Origin: K189A clade bacterium
GTDB lineage: Bacteria; Pseudomonadota; Gammaproteobacteria; Pseudomonadales; Azotimanducaceae
DNA: 5,289 nt
Assembly: GCA_007571095.1 (NCBI GenBank)
Contig: RKSB01000139.1
Coordinates: 1-5,289, forward strand
Direction: 5' to 3'
Shown: positions 1 through 5,250 of the stretch, piece by piece
How positions within the stretch are numbered: position 1 is the first letter of the stretch
Layout of the letters: each line of letters begins with the position of its first letter
Program-made: the position numbers and the translations under genes
Notes under the pieces: generated by a model
Told to the model about the DNA's origin: nothing
The model's input: the letters and a program-made list of their open reading frames with translations, nothing else
The model's database searches: none

Positions 1-118
1 GCTGAAGGCTCTATTTCTCTATTTCTCTTTAGCTGAAGGTTCCATTCCCTTTTTAGCTGAGAGCTCCTTTCTATTCCATTTCGGCTGAGGGCTCTGGCTG
101 AAGGCTCTATTTTAGAGC
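1..118 (-). repeat. Left, diverged array of GAGCCYTCAGCY-type repeats, cut by the window edge
   Basis: On the plus strand this stretch shows five copies of a GGCTGARGGCTC-like core, at about 1-11 (cut by the edge), 31-42, 55-66, 83-94 and 96-107. Short T-rich spacers such as CTATTTCTCTATTTCTCTTT separate them. The reverse complement matches the core of the larger array right of mreB, so the two arrays have opposite orientation. Copies here are more diverged (AGCTGAAGGTTC, AGCTGAGAGCTC) and unevenly spaced (31, 24, 28 and 13 bases). Positions 39-60, reverse-complemented, match 1648-1669 at 20 of 22 bases, which confirms one repeat family. The array starts 32 bases beyond the mreB stop codon and probably continues past position 1. 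No open reading frame in it looks real. Confidence 0.85.
104..118. other. Short hairpin at the inner edge of the left repeat array
   Basis: GCTCTA and TAGAGC form a perfect 6-base-pair stem with a TTT loop. It overlaps the last repeat core and lies downstream of mreB in the direction of mreB transcription. Read on the minus strand it is followed by CTTCAGCC rather than a T run, so it lacks the usual form of an intrinsic terminator. It could still affect the 3' end of the mreB transcript; that is inference only. Confidence 0.35.
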
Positions 119-149
119 ATTCGTCCATTGTAAAGTAGCGATCCAGTAT

Positions 150-1196
150 TCAGCGTACGAAGGCAAATCCGTAGTTCTCCTCTCTCTCCAGCAGCTCCCA
201 GGCCTTGCCACCGCCACGAGCCACGCACGACAAAGGGTCCTGTGCAACAATGACCGGCAACGAAAGCTGGTCCGACAGCCAGCGATCAATTCCCTGCAAC
301 AGGGCACTTCCGCCGATGAGAACCACTCCACGTTCGCCGACATCGGCAATGAGTTCCGGCGAGGTCTTGCTCAGAACGCCTCGAATACTCCGCACGATTC
401 TGGACAAGGGATCCCTGAGTGCCTTGCAGACTTCCCTGCTGTCGAGCGTGAAGCTGGCCGGAATGTCTTTGGCAAGATTCAGGCCCAGTACCTGCATTTC
501 CGGTATTGAGCCCTGCTCTGCACCAGTGAGGCCGAGATAATGCTTGATTTTTTCAGCCGTCGCGCTGCCAATCAGGACACCCCGCGTCTTTCGAACATGT
601 GAGACGATTGCGTCGTCGAAAGAATCGCCGGCAATGGGCATGGACGTTGCATGCGCAAGACCACCCAGAGAGAGCACTGCGATTTCAGTGGTTCCGCCCC
701 CTATATCAACAATCATGGTGCCCACCGCCTCGTTCAGAGGCAGGTTGGCACCCAGGGCGGCTGCCACCGGCTCCTCAATCAGCTTGATGTCTCTGGCACC
801 GGCCTTTCTGGCCGACTTTCGAATGGCGATTTTCTCCACACCAGTCGACTGACACGACACACAAAACAGGGCTCTCGGGCTTGGCGGAACGATGGAGCCT
901 GCATGAACCTTCCGAATAAAGTACGCCAGCATACCCTCGGTCATTCCAAAATCATCAATGACACCATGCCTGAGCGGGCGAATGATGTCGATATTGCCGG
1001 GCGTTCTGCCGAGCATCCGCCGAGCCTCCAGACCTGCAGCGATGATGGCTCGGCGATTGTTTTGACGGTGGCTGACCGCAACCAGAGAAGGTTCACGCAA
1101 GGCAATGCCTTGATCGCGAACATAGATCAACGTGTTAGCCGTACCAAGATCAACCGATATGTCCTTGGAAAAAAGCCCGCGGATACTTCTGAACAT
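150..1196 (-). CDS. mreB: Rod shape-determining protein MreB (actin-like cytoskeletal ATPase)
   Basis: MreB polymerises at the inner face of the cytoplasmic membrane and guides the elongasome (MreCD, RodA, PBP2) that builds the lateral cell wall. The 348-residue product has normal family length and the actin/Hsp70 nucleotide-binding motifs in order: phosphate-1 DLGTANTLIY (16-25), RMLGRTPGN (60-68), LIEEPVAAALG (139-149), phosphate-2 VDIGGGTTEIA (163-173), GDSFDDAI (190-197), adenosine-binding GGSALL (295-300) and a near C-terminal ARGGGKA (326-332). The start at 1196 gives MFRSIRGLF, matching the amphipathic membrane-binding N-terminus of gammaproteobacterial MreB. An in-frame ATG at 1211 would add five residues, but a GAGG sits directly against it. 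From 1196 the GAGG is 15 bases away, so the ribosome-binding site does not settle the start. The family's VPC(G/K)ST segment reads VSCQST (113-118), and the C-terminal tail after the GGGKA motif looks divergent. mreC, the usual next gene, is not visible. The identification is very secure; the exact start is less so. Confidence 0.95.
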   Translation of the reverse strand: MFRSIRGLFSKDISVDLGTANTLIYVRDQGIALREPSLVAVSHRQNNRRAIIAAGLEARRMLGRTPGNIDIIRPLRHGVIDDFGMTEGMLAYFIRKVHAGSIVPPSPRALFCVSCQSTGVEKIAIRKSARKAGARDIKLIEEPVAAALGANLPLNEAVGTMIVDIGGGTTEIAVLSLGGLAHATSMPIAGDSFDDAIVSHVRKTRGVLIGSATAEKIKHYLGLTGAEQGSIPEMQVLGLNLAKDIPASFTLDSREVCKALRDPLSRIVRSIRGVLSKTSPELIADVGERGVVLIGGSALLQGIDRWLSDQLSLPVIVAQDPLSCVARGGGKAWELLEREENYGFAFVR

Positions 1197-1225
1197 AGGT
1201 CGATACGGCATCCTCGAATGCCCTG

Positions 1226-1255
1226 ATTTTAGTAGCGAAAGGCTGAGGTTGTCTA
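1226..1255 (-). promoter_or_regulatory. Probable sigma-70 promoter of mreB
   Basis: On the minus strand, TAGACA (1255-1250) and TAAAAT (1231-1226) are separated by 18 bases; each box matches the sigma-70 consensus at 5 of 6 positions. The predicted transcript start is near 1219, giving a leader of about 23 bases to the ATG at 1196, with GAGG inside it. From the ATG at 1211 only about 8 bases would remain, which mildly favours 1196. The -35 box lies 3 bases from the first core of the large repeat array, so the array occupies the region directly upstream of this promoter. Confidence 0.55.
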
Positions 1256-1270
1256 TTAGAGCCTTCAGCC
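1241..1270. other. Inverted repeat pairing a stray reversed core with the first array core
   Basis: GGCTGAGG at 1241-1248 is the reverse of the array core and faces CCTTCAGCC at 1262-1270. They can pair as an 8-base-pair stem (one G-T wobble) with a 14-base loop. The loop carries the -35 box of the proposed mreB promoter. The left arm may be a decayed core in opposite orientation, or chance similarity. Any regulatory effect is conjecture. Confidence 0.4.
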
Positions 1271-1312
1271 AAAAAAGGGAATAGAGAGCCTTCAGCCAAA
1301 AAAGGGAATAGA
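1259..1312 (+). repeat. Perfect 27-base tandem duplication at the mreB end of the array
   Basis: Positions 1259-1285 and 1286-1312 are identical: a GAGCCTTCAGCC core plus the 15-base spacer AAAAAAGGGAATAGA. The identity runs on into the third core. This unit type differs from the alternating units in the middle of the array. Confidence 0.9.
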
Positions 1313-1345
1313 GAGCCTTCAGCCAAAAGGAGCCCTCAGCTAAAG

Positions 1346-1540
1346 AGAAATAGAGAGCCCTCAGCCAAAAGGAGCCTTCAGCCGAAAAGAAATAAAAAAA
1401 TAAGAGCCTTCAGCCAAAAGGAGCCCTCAGCTAAAAGAAAATAGAGAAATAGAAATAGAGAGCCCTCAGCCAAAAGGAGCCTTCAGCCGAAAAGAAATAA
1501 AAAAATAAGAGCCTTCAGCCAAAAGGAGCCCTCAGCTAAA
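1346..1540 (+). repeat. 90-base exact direct duplication inside the array
   Basis: Positions 1346-1435 match 1451-1540 base for base, at an offset of 105. Each copy holds four cores and their spacers, including an identical 20-base A-rich spacer (1384-1403 and 1489-1508). Flanking units are similar but not identical, so this looks like a later block duplication by unequal crossing-over or replication slippage on top of an older array. Misassembly is a possible alternative in a repeat of this kind. Confidence 0.88.
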
Positions 1541-1678
1541 GAGAAATAGAGAGCCCTCAGCCAGAAGGAGCCCTCAGCTAAAAGAAAATAGAAAAATAAG
1601 AGCCTTCAGCTAAAGAGAAATAGAGAGCCCTCAGCCGAATGGGGTCCTCAGCTAAGAAGGGAATAGAACATCTGTTTT

Positions 1679-1761
1679 CGAAGGCATCGAATGCGATGCT
1701 TCGAGCAGGCTGCAAGTCTGCTCTCTTCTCTGGAGAGTGCGGTTTCTTGACTTTCGAAGCC
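1679..1761. other. Run of consecutive hairpins, possible structured RNA or decayed element
   Basis: The strongest stem joins CGAA-GCATCG (1679-1689, with G1683 bulged) to CGATGCTTCG (1694-1703): ten base pairs around an AATG loop. Next is GAGCAG (1703-1708) with CTGCTC (1718-1723), loop of nine. A third is GGTTTC (1741-1746) with GAAGCC (1756-1761), one wobble, loop of nine. The T-run lies before the first stem on the plus strand, so this is not a standard intrinsic terminator on either strand. I do not recognise an RNA family. It may be the leader of a long gat transcript, an independent small RNA, or a relic of an inserted element. Confidence 0.35.
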
Positions 1762-1810
1762 GTGAGTCGACAAACCGATCGAAAAAGCGAACAGGGATAC
1801 TTCGTAACTC

Positions 1811-1960
1811 ATGGATATGCATTCTTCCAAAGCCCTGCACCCGACGCCCGGAGTGAGTCGGTCCGATGGACTTCATCAGGTTTTTCAGACTGGCGAACTG
1901 GTTCAGTCTATGTCTGCCAGCTTTCAGCTTCTTCGCCCAGTTCCATATTGGGTTCCATAA
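1811..1960 (+). CDS. Weak candidate small open frame, 49 codons
   Basis: An ATG at 1811 opens a 49-codon frame ending in TAA at 1958-1960. An AGGGA lies at 1793-1797, which is rather far upstream for a ribosome-binding site. The product is polar with several Gln and Ser residues, a Pro-rich end (PVPYWVP) and no membrane segment or known motif. An open frame of this length is common by chance, so this is probably not a gene. It is listed because nothing else fills the interval. Confidence 0.12.
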   Translation: MDMHSSKALHPTPGVSRSDGLHQVFQTGELVQSMSASFQLLRPVPYWVP

Positions 1961-1961
1961 T
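1932..1961 (+). promoter_or_regulatory. Tentative promoter of gatCAB
   Basis: CATAAT at 1956-1961 matches the -10 consensus at 5 of 6 positions. A weak -35, TTCGCC at 1932-1937, lies 18 bases upstream (3 of 6 matches). The transcript would start near 1968, about 47 bases before gatC. An alternative pair is TTGGGT (1949-1954) with TGTAAG (1971-1976), 16 bases apart. Neither is strong, and transcription could start elsewhere. Confidence 0.25.
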
Positions 1962-2014
1962 CAAGTAACCTGTAAGGCTTCGTCATCCTGTTTTAATCGG
2001 CGGTCTGCAAGAGC

Positions 2015-2299
2015 ATGAGTCTGGATTCGCAATTACTCGATCACCTGCTGTTCCTTTCCAGAATGGAGCTTTCCGAAAACGAACGCAAACTCATACTTCA
2101 GGATTTTGAGCGCACGCTGGCGATGATTGATGTGATGCACGCAGCAAACTGCGACTCGGTGCCTCCGCTGGAAAATCCGGTTTCCCAGACCCTTGAGCTT
2201 CGAGCAGACGAGCAAACCGAAGAGGTAGACAGGGAGGCTTTGCAACAAATGGCACCTGAGGTCACAAACGGCCTGTACCGAGTACCCAGAGTCATTTAG
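2015..2299 (+). CDS. gatC: Glutamyl/aspartyl-tRNA amidotransferase subunit C (GatC)
   Basis: GatC is the small non-catalytic subunit of the GatCAB amidotransferase; in known structures it wraps around the GatA-GatB interface and stabilises GatA. The 94-residue product has family length and pattern: an N-terminal helical segment with LSRMELSENE (14-23), a second helix to about residue 43, VPPLENPV (49-56, where the family often has an HP pair), LRAD (62-65), and the conserved C-terminal NGLYRVPRVI (85-94). The ATG at 2015 is the natural family start; only a weak AAGAG (2009-2013) lies one base before it. The gene leads the operon, and gatA begins 40 bases after its stop codon. It diverges from mreB across the repeat array, as expected for gammaproteobacteria. 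Identification is secure despite the short length, because of the downstream partners. Confidence 0.94.
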   Translation: MSLDSQLLDHLLFLSRMELSENERKLILQDFERTLAMIDVMHAANCDSVPPLENPVSQTLELRADEQTEEVDREALQQMAPEVTNGLYRVPRVI

Positions 2300-2339
2300 A
2301 CCAATGGCCGAACACGCTTTTTTAGAACAAGTAACCTGA

Positions 2340-3806
2340 ATGACAGAGGATATTTCCGCAAGCTTCAGCCTGACTCAACTCAGCCACAAGCTGAAAACGG
2401 GCGAATTGAGTTCCGAACAGCTGGTGACTCACTGTCTGAACAGGATCGACAAGTACGACCAACCTGTCAACGCCTTTATCACGGTAACCGGCGAACAGGC
2501 ACTCTCGGAGGCAAAGCAGGCTGACCGGCGAAGGAGGCAGGGCGATCCTCGGCCTCTGCTCGGCATTCCCATCGCCCATAAAGACCTGTTCTGCACTCAG
2601 GGCACACTGACCAGTTGCGGATCGAGAATGCTGGCCAACTTCGTCGCCCCCTACGATGCCACGGTAGTAAACAGATGCAGGGCGGCAGGCTTGATCAGCC
2701 TGGGTAAAACCAACATGGATGAATTTGCCATGGGCTGCTCCAACGAGACCAGCTTTTTTGGGCCGGTCAACAACCCCTGGGATATGGCTCGCACGGCAGG
2801 TGGCTCATCCGGTGGCTCGGCAGCAGCCGTTGCAGCCGATCTGGTGCCTGTGGCAACTGCCTCTGATACCGGCGGCTCCATTCGGCTACCGGCGGCTTTT
2901 TGCGGGCGAACGGGATTCAAGCCGACCTATGGAAGAATATCCCGCTATGGCATGGTGGCCTTTGCCTCCAGTCTGGATCAGGCTGGAGTGATCGCCCGAG
3001 AAGTCGAGGATATAGCTCAAATGCTGAACTGCCTCGTCGGCCACGACAAACGGGATTCCACCAGCAGCCGAATGCCCTGGACTGACCCTCTGCCGCTCAT
3101 GCAAAAAGGCTGCCAAAAAATGCGCATAGGTATTCCCGTAGCCCTGCTTGACCGACTGGATGGAGATTGCCGAAAAAGCTTTGAAACCGCCGTTGCAGTG
3201 CTTCAGGAACTGGACGCAGAGCTGGTGGATATTGAGTTGCCCCATGCCCACTATGGTGTCGCCATTTATCACGTCATAGCACCCGCCGAAGCAAGTGCCA
3301 ACCTGTCCCGCTATGATGGAGTACGTTACGGCCACCGTTGCGACTCTCCAAAAGACCTGGAAGACCTCTACATTCGCTCAAGAACCGAGGGCTTTGGCTT
3401 TGAAGTCAAGCGCCGAATTCTCACCGGAACCTATGTTTTGTCGGCCGGCTATGCGGATGCCTACTATCGCAGGGCCCAGAGCATTCGACGACTGATTCGC
3501 GACGATTTCGAGAAGGCGTTTGACCGAGTACAGCTTGTCGCCACACCCACCACCATAGGGCCGGCTTTCAAAAAGGGAGAAAAACTTCAGGATCCGGTTG
3601 CCATGTATCAGCAGGACGCCTTCACTGTGCTCGCCAATCTGGCCGGCCTGCCCTGCATTTCGACACCGGCACCGCCAGTCGCAGGGCTACCCTACGGGTT
3701 GCACCTGCAAGCCAGACCCTTTGACGAAATCAGCCTGCTGCAGGCTGGCCACGCTCTGCAACAGCATACTCAGTGGCATCGACAAACACCCGAGACAGCA
3801 ACATGA
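2340..3806 (+). CDS. gatA: Glutamyl/aspartyl-tRNA amidotransferase subunit A (GatA), glutaminase subunit
   Basis: GatA hydrolyses glutamine and passes the ammonia through a channel to GatB, which amidates Glu-tRNA(Gln) or Asp-tRNA(Asn) in the cytoplasm. The 488-residue product is a complete amidase-signature protein. The catalytic Lys is K81 in GIPIAHKDLFC. The amidase signature GGSSGGSAAAVAA (154-166) supplies the cis-Ser S156, and S180 in DTGGSIRLPAAFCG is the nucleophile; the 75- and 24-residue spacings match those I recall for the Staphylococcus aureus enzyme. R359 in KRRILTGTYVLS and D426 in MYQQDAFTV probably bind the glutamine substrate, by comparison with that enzyme. FKPTYGRISRYGMVAFASSLDQ (193-214) is typical of the family. 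The ATG at 2340 gives the expected N-terminal length, although no clear Shine-Dalgarno precedes it. The TGA stop codon overlaps the gatB start codon. No catalytic residue is missing. Confidence 0.97.
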   Translation: MTEDISASFSLTQLSHKLKTGELSSEQLVTHCLNRIDKYDQPVNAFITVTGEQALSEAKQADRRRRQGDPRPLLGIPIAHKDLFCTQGTLTSCGSRMLANFVAPYDATVVNRCRAAGLISLGKTNMDEFAMGCSNETSFFGPVNNPWDMARTAGGSSGGSAAAVAADLVPVATASDTGGSIRLPAAFCGRTGFKPTYGRISRYGMVAFASSLDQAGVIAREVEDIAQMLNCLVGHDKRDSTSSRMPWTDPLPLMQKGCQKMRIGIPVALLDRLDGDCRKSFETAVAVLQELDAELVDIELPHAHYGVAIYHVIAPAEASANLSRYDGVRYGHRCDSPKDLEDLYIRSRTEGFGFEVKRRILTGTYVLSAGYADAYYRRAQSIRRLIRDDFEKAFDRVQLVATPTTIGPAFKKGEKLQDPVAMYQQDAFTVLANLAGLPCISTPAPPVAGLPYGLHLQARPFDEISLLQAGHALQQHTQWHRQTPETAT

Positions 3807-5236
3807 AGTGGCAGCCTGTCATCGGCCTTGAGATTCACGTCCAGTTGGCCACTCAGTCAAAGATCTTTTCGGGGGCTGCCACTCAGTTTGGTGCGATGCC
3901 CAATACGCAAGCCTGTGCGATCGACTTAGGGCTACCGGGCACTCTGCCGGTATTGAACGAACAGGCGATCATGCTGGCTCTGCGGTTTGGGTTGGCGATT
4001 GATGCCGAGATTCCCTCAAAAATTCTCTTCTATCGCAAAAACTACTTTTACCCTGACCTGCCGAAGGGCTACCAGATCAGTCAACTGGACTCGCCGATTG
4101 TGGGCGCGGGCAGAATCCCTCTGGGCGATGGTTCGGGCCGGCAGCTTGCAATAGAACGGGCGCATCTGGAAGAAGACGCCGGCAAGTCCCTGCACAGGGA
4201 CATGGAAGGCATCAGCGAAATAGACCTCAATCGGGCGGGTATTCCCCTGCTCGAAATCGTCACTCGACCCGAGATTTATTCAGCCGAAGAAGCCGTCCTC
4301 TGGTTTCGGCGTATCCATGCACTGGTCTGCTATCTGGGGCTGAGTGATGCGGTGATGGCAGAAAGCTCCATGCGTTGCGATGTCAATGTTTCGGTCCGGC
4401 CGGCGAAACAGGCTCGGCTGGGAGAACGCATAGAAATCAAAAACCTCAACTCCTTTCGATTTGTCGAACAGGCACTGGACTTTGAGATTGACCGGCAAAT
4501 CCGTTGCCTTGAGGAAGGCCGAAAGATTGTTCGGGAAACTCGGCTGTATGACCCGAATGAGCGACAAACCCTGCCGATGCGCTCCAAGGAGTACGCCGAA
4601 GACTACCGATATTTTCCAGACCCCGACTTGCTACCCCTTATCGTCAAAGACGAGTGGATAGAAGACATTCGACAATCGCTTCCCCCCTTGCCAGAGCAGA
4701 GAAGCCAAAGTTATCAGTCAAGTCTCGGCCTCAGCAGGGAGGCGGCCGACTATCTGTGTGTGGATTGCACGACCGCCGACTATTTCGACTCAGTCGCTAC
4801 ATTGTCGAAGGACCCGGTGGCCAGTGCCAACTGGATCATGGGTGAACTGGCATTCGCCAACAAGGCTGCCGGCTGTACTCTGGCGGACAGCCGAGTGAGT
4901 GCCGATGCACTGGCAGACCTTATTCGCCGTATCAATGACACTACTCTGTCCTCAAAGATGGCGAAGATCGTTTTTGCCGCCCTCTGCGAAGGACGATCCT
5001 CCTCGGTCGATGAGGCCATAGACGCACTGGACATGAAGCAGTTGAGCGACGAAGACGAACTGGCGGAACTGGTCACTCGCACGCTTGACGCTCACCCTCA
5101 CCAGGTCGGTCAATACAGGAGTGGCAAAACAAAGCTGCTCGGATTTTTTGTCGGCCAGATCATGCAGGCCACGCATGGACAGGCGAATCCAAAAAAACTC
5201 AACACACTTCTGCGGAAAATGCTGGATAAAGCCTGA
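3803..5236 (+). CDS. gatB: Glutamyl/aspartyl-tRNA amidotransferase subunit B (GatB), tRNA-binding and kinase subunit
   Basis: GatB binds the misacylated tRNA, activates the side-chain carboxylate with ATP, and transfers ammonia delivered from GatA. The 477-residue product has the full family layout. The N-terminal catalytic cradle begins MKWQPVIGLEIHVQL; E10 and H12 are likely metal ligands. It continues with GLPGTLPVLN (43-52), RKNYFYPDLPKGYQISQ (78-94), HLEEDAGKSLH (121-131), DLNRAGIPLLEIV (141-153), MRCDVNVSVRP (190-200), EIKNLNSFRF (211-220) and YRYFPDPDLLP (268-278). A helical domain and the YqeY-like tail domain follow (about 300-477), ending in GFFVGQIMQATHGQANPKKLNTLL (447-470). The start at 3803 is chosen because family members begin M-x-W; it makes an ATGA overlap with gatA, implying coupled translation. 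A weak GAGACAG lies upstream. An earlier ATG at 3773 would add ten non-conserved residues. Part of the tail-domain coding sequence is duplicated after the stop codon. Confidence 0.97.
   Translation: MKWQPVIGLEIHVQLATQSKIFSGAATQFGAMPNTQACAIDLGLPGTLPVLNEQAIMLALRFGLAIDAEIPSKILFYRKNYFYPDLPKGYQISQLDSPIVGAGRIPLGDGSGRQLAIERAHLEEDAGKSLHRDMEGISEIDLNRAGIPLLEIVTRPEIYSAEEAVLWFRRIHALVCYLGLSDAVMAESSMRCDVNVSVRPAKQARLGERIEIKNLNSFRFVEQALDFEIDRQIRCLEEGRKIVRETRLYDPNERQTLPMRSKEYAEDYRYFPDPDLLPLIVKDEWIEDIRQSLPPLPEQRSQSYQSSLGLSREAADYLCVDCTTADYFDSVATLSKDPVASANWIMGELAFANKAAGCTLADSRVSADALADLIRRINDTTLSSKMAKIVFAALCEGRSSSVDEAIDALDMKQLSDEDELAELVTRTLDAHPHQVGQYRSGKTKLLGFFVGQIMQATHGQANPKKLNTLLRKMLDKA
4965..5001 (+). repeat. 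Source segment in gatB that recurs after the gene
   Basis: This segment codes for part of the GatB tail domain (around KIVFAALCEGRSS, residues 388-400). Because the residues fit the family alignment, it is the native copy. Three blocks of 11, 7 and 14 bases are found again, in the same order, at 5251-5289. Confidence 0.8.
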
Positions 5237-5250
5237 CGACTTCTTTCGGC

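Larger units (their letters stand above)
1259..1667 (+). repeat. Compound heptad-phased array of 17 GAGCCYTCAGCY cores
   Basis: Seventeen copies of a 12-base core start at 1259, 1286, 1313, 1330, 1355, 1372, 1404, 1421, 1460, 1477, 1509, 1526, 1551, 1568, 1600, 1625 and 1642 (the last is degenerate). Successive spacings are 27, 27, 17, 25, 17, 32, 17, 39, 17, 32, 17, 25, 17, 32, 25, 17. The 17-base steps have a 5-base spacer, usually AAAAG. The long steps have A-rich spacers of 13, 20 or 27 bases built from AGAAATA-like heptads. From core 4 to core 14, paired steps therefore add up to 42, 49, 56, 49 and 42 bases, all multiples of seven. Spacers containing AAGGGAATAGA occur at both ends (1271-1285, 1298-1312, 1654-1667). 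Cores ending in AGCT are always followed by an A-rich spacer. There is no unique-spacer pattern, so this is not a CRISPR array, and no credible protein is encoded. Confidence 0.93.
1668..2014. other. Non-coding interval between the repeat array and gatC
   Basis: These 347 bases contain no gene I recognise. An open frame at 1639-1968 begins inside the repeat array and its product has no recognisable motif. Minus-strand frames at 1648-1876 are equally unconvincing. What can be seen is a cluster of hairpins at 1679-1761, a GTCGAC palindrome at 1766-1771, a weak candidate small open frame at 1811-1960, and promoter-like boxes upstream of gatC. No tRNA cloverleaf was found. Confidence 0.6.

Noticed and set aside
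651..1226. 191-codon plus-strand open frame opposite mreB
   Set aside because: It is the antisense shadow of the secure mreB gene and its product has no recognisable motif.
1259..1667. Possible CRISPR array
   Set aside because: The cores are only 12 bases, spacers are 5 to 27 bases of related A-rich sequence rather than unique sequence, and no cas gene is visible.
1679..1703. Intrinsic terminator from the strong hairpin
   Set aside because: The T run precedes the stem on the plus strand and becomes an A run after it on the minus strand, so neither strand has the usual form.
1639..1968. 109-codon plus-strand open frame before gatC
   Set aside because: It begins inside the repeat array, lacks a ribosome-binding site, and its translation shows no domain or motif.
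2361..2385. Core-like CTTCAGCC and CTCAGCC sequences at the start of gatA, and TTCAGCCGAA near 4278
   Set aside because: These are partial 7 to 10 base matches in conserved coding sequence, without spacers or repetition, and are explained by chance.
2886..3335. 149-codon minus-strand open frame inside gatA
   Set aside because: It lies wholly opposite conserved gatA coding sequence and reads as a shadow frame.
3773..3802. Upstream ATG for gatB adding ten residues
   Set aside because: Family members start at the MKW-type methionine, the extra residues lie inside gatA, and the ATGA overlap at 3803 is a typical coupled junction.
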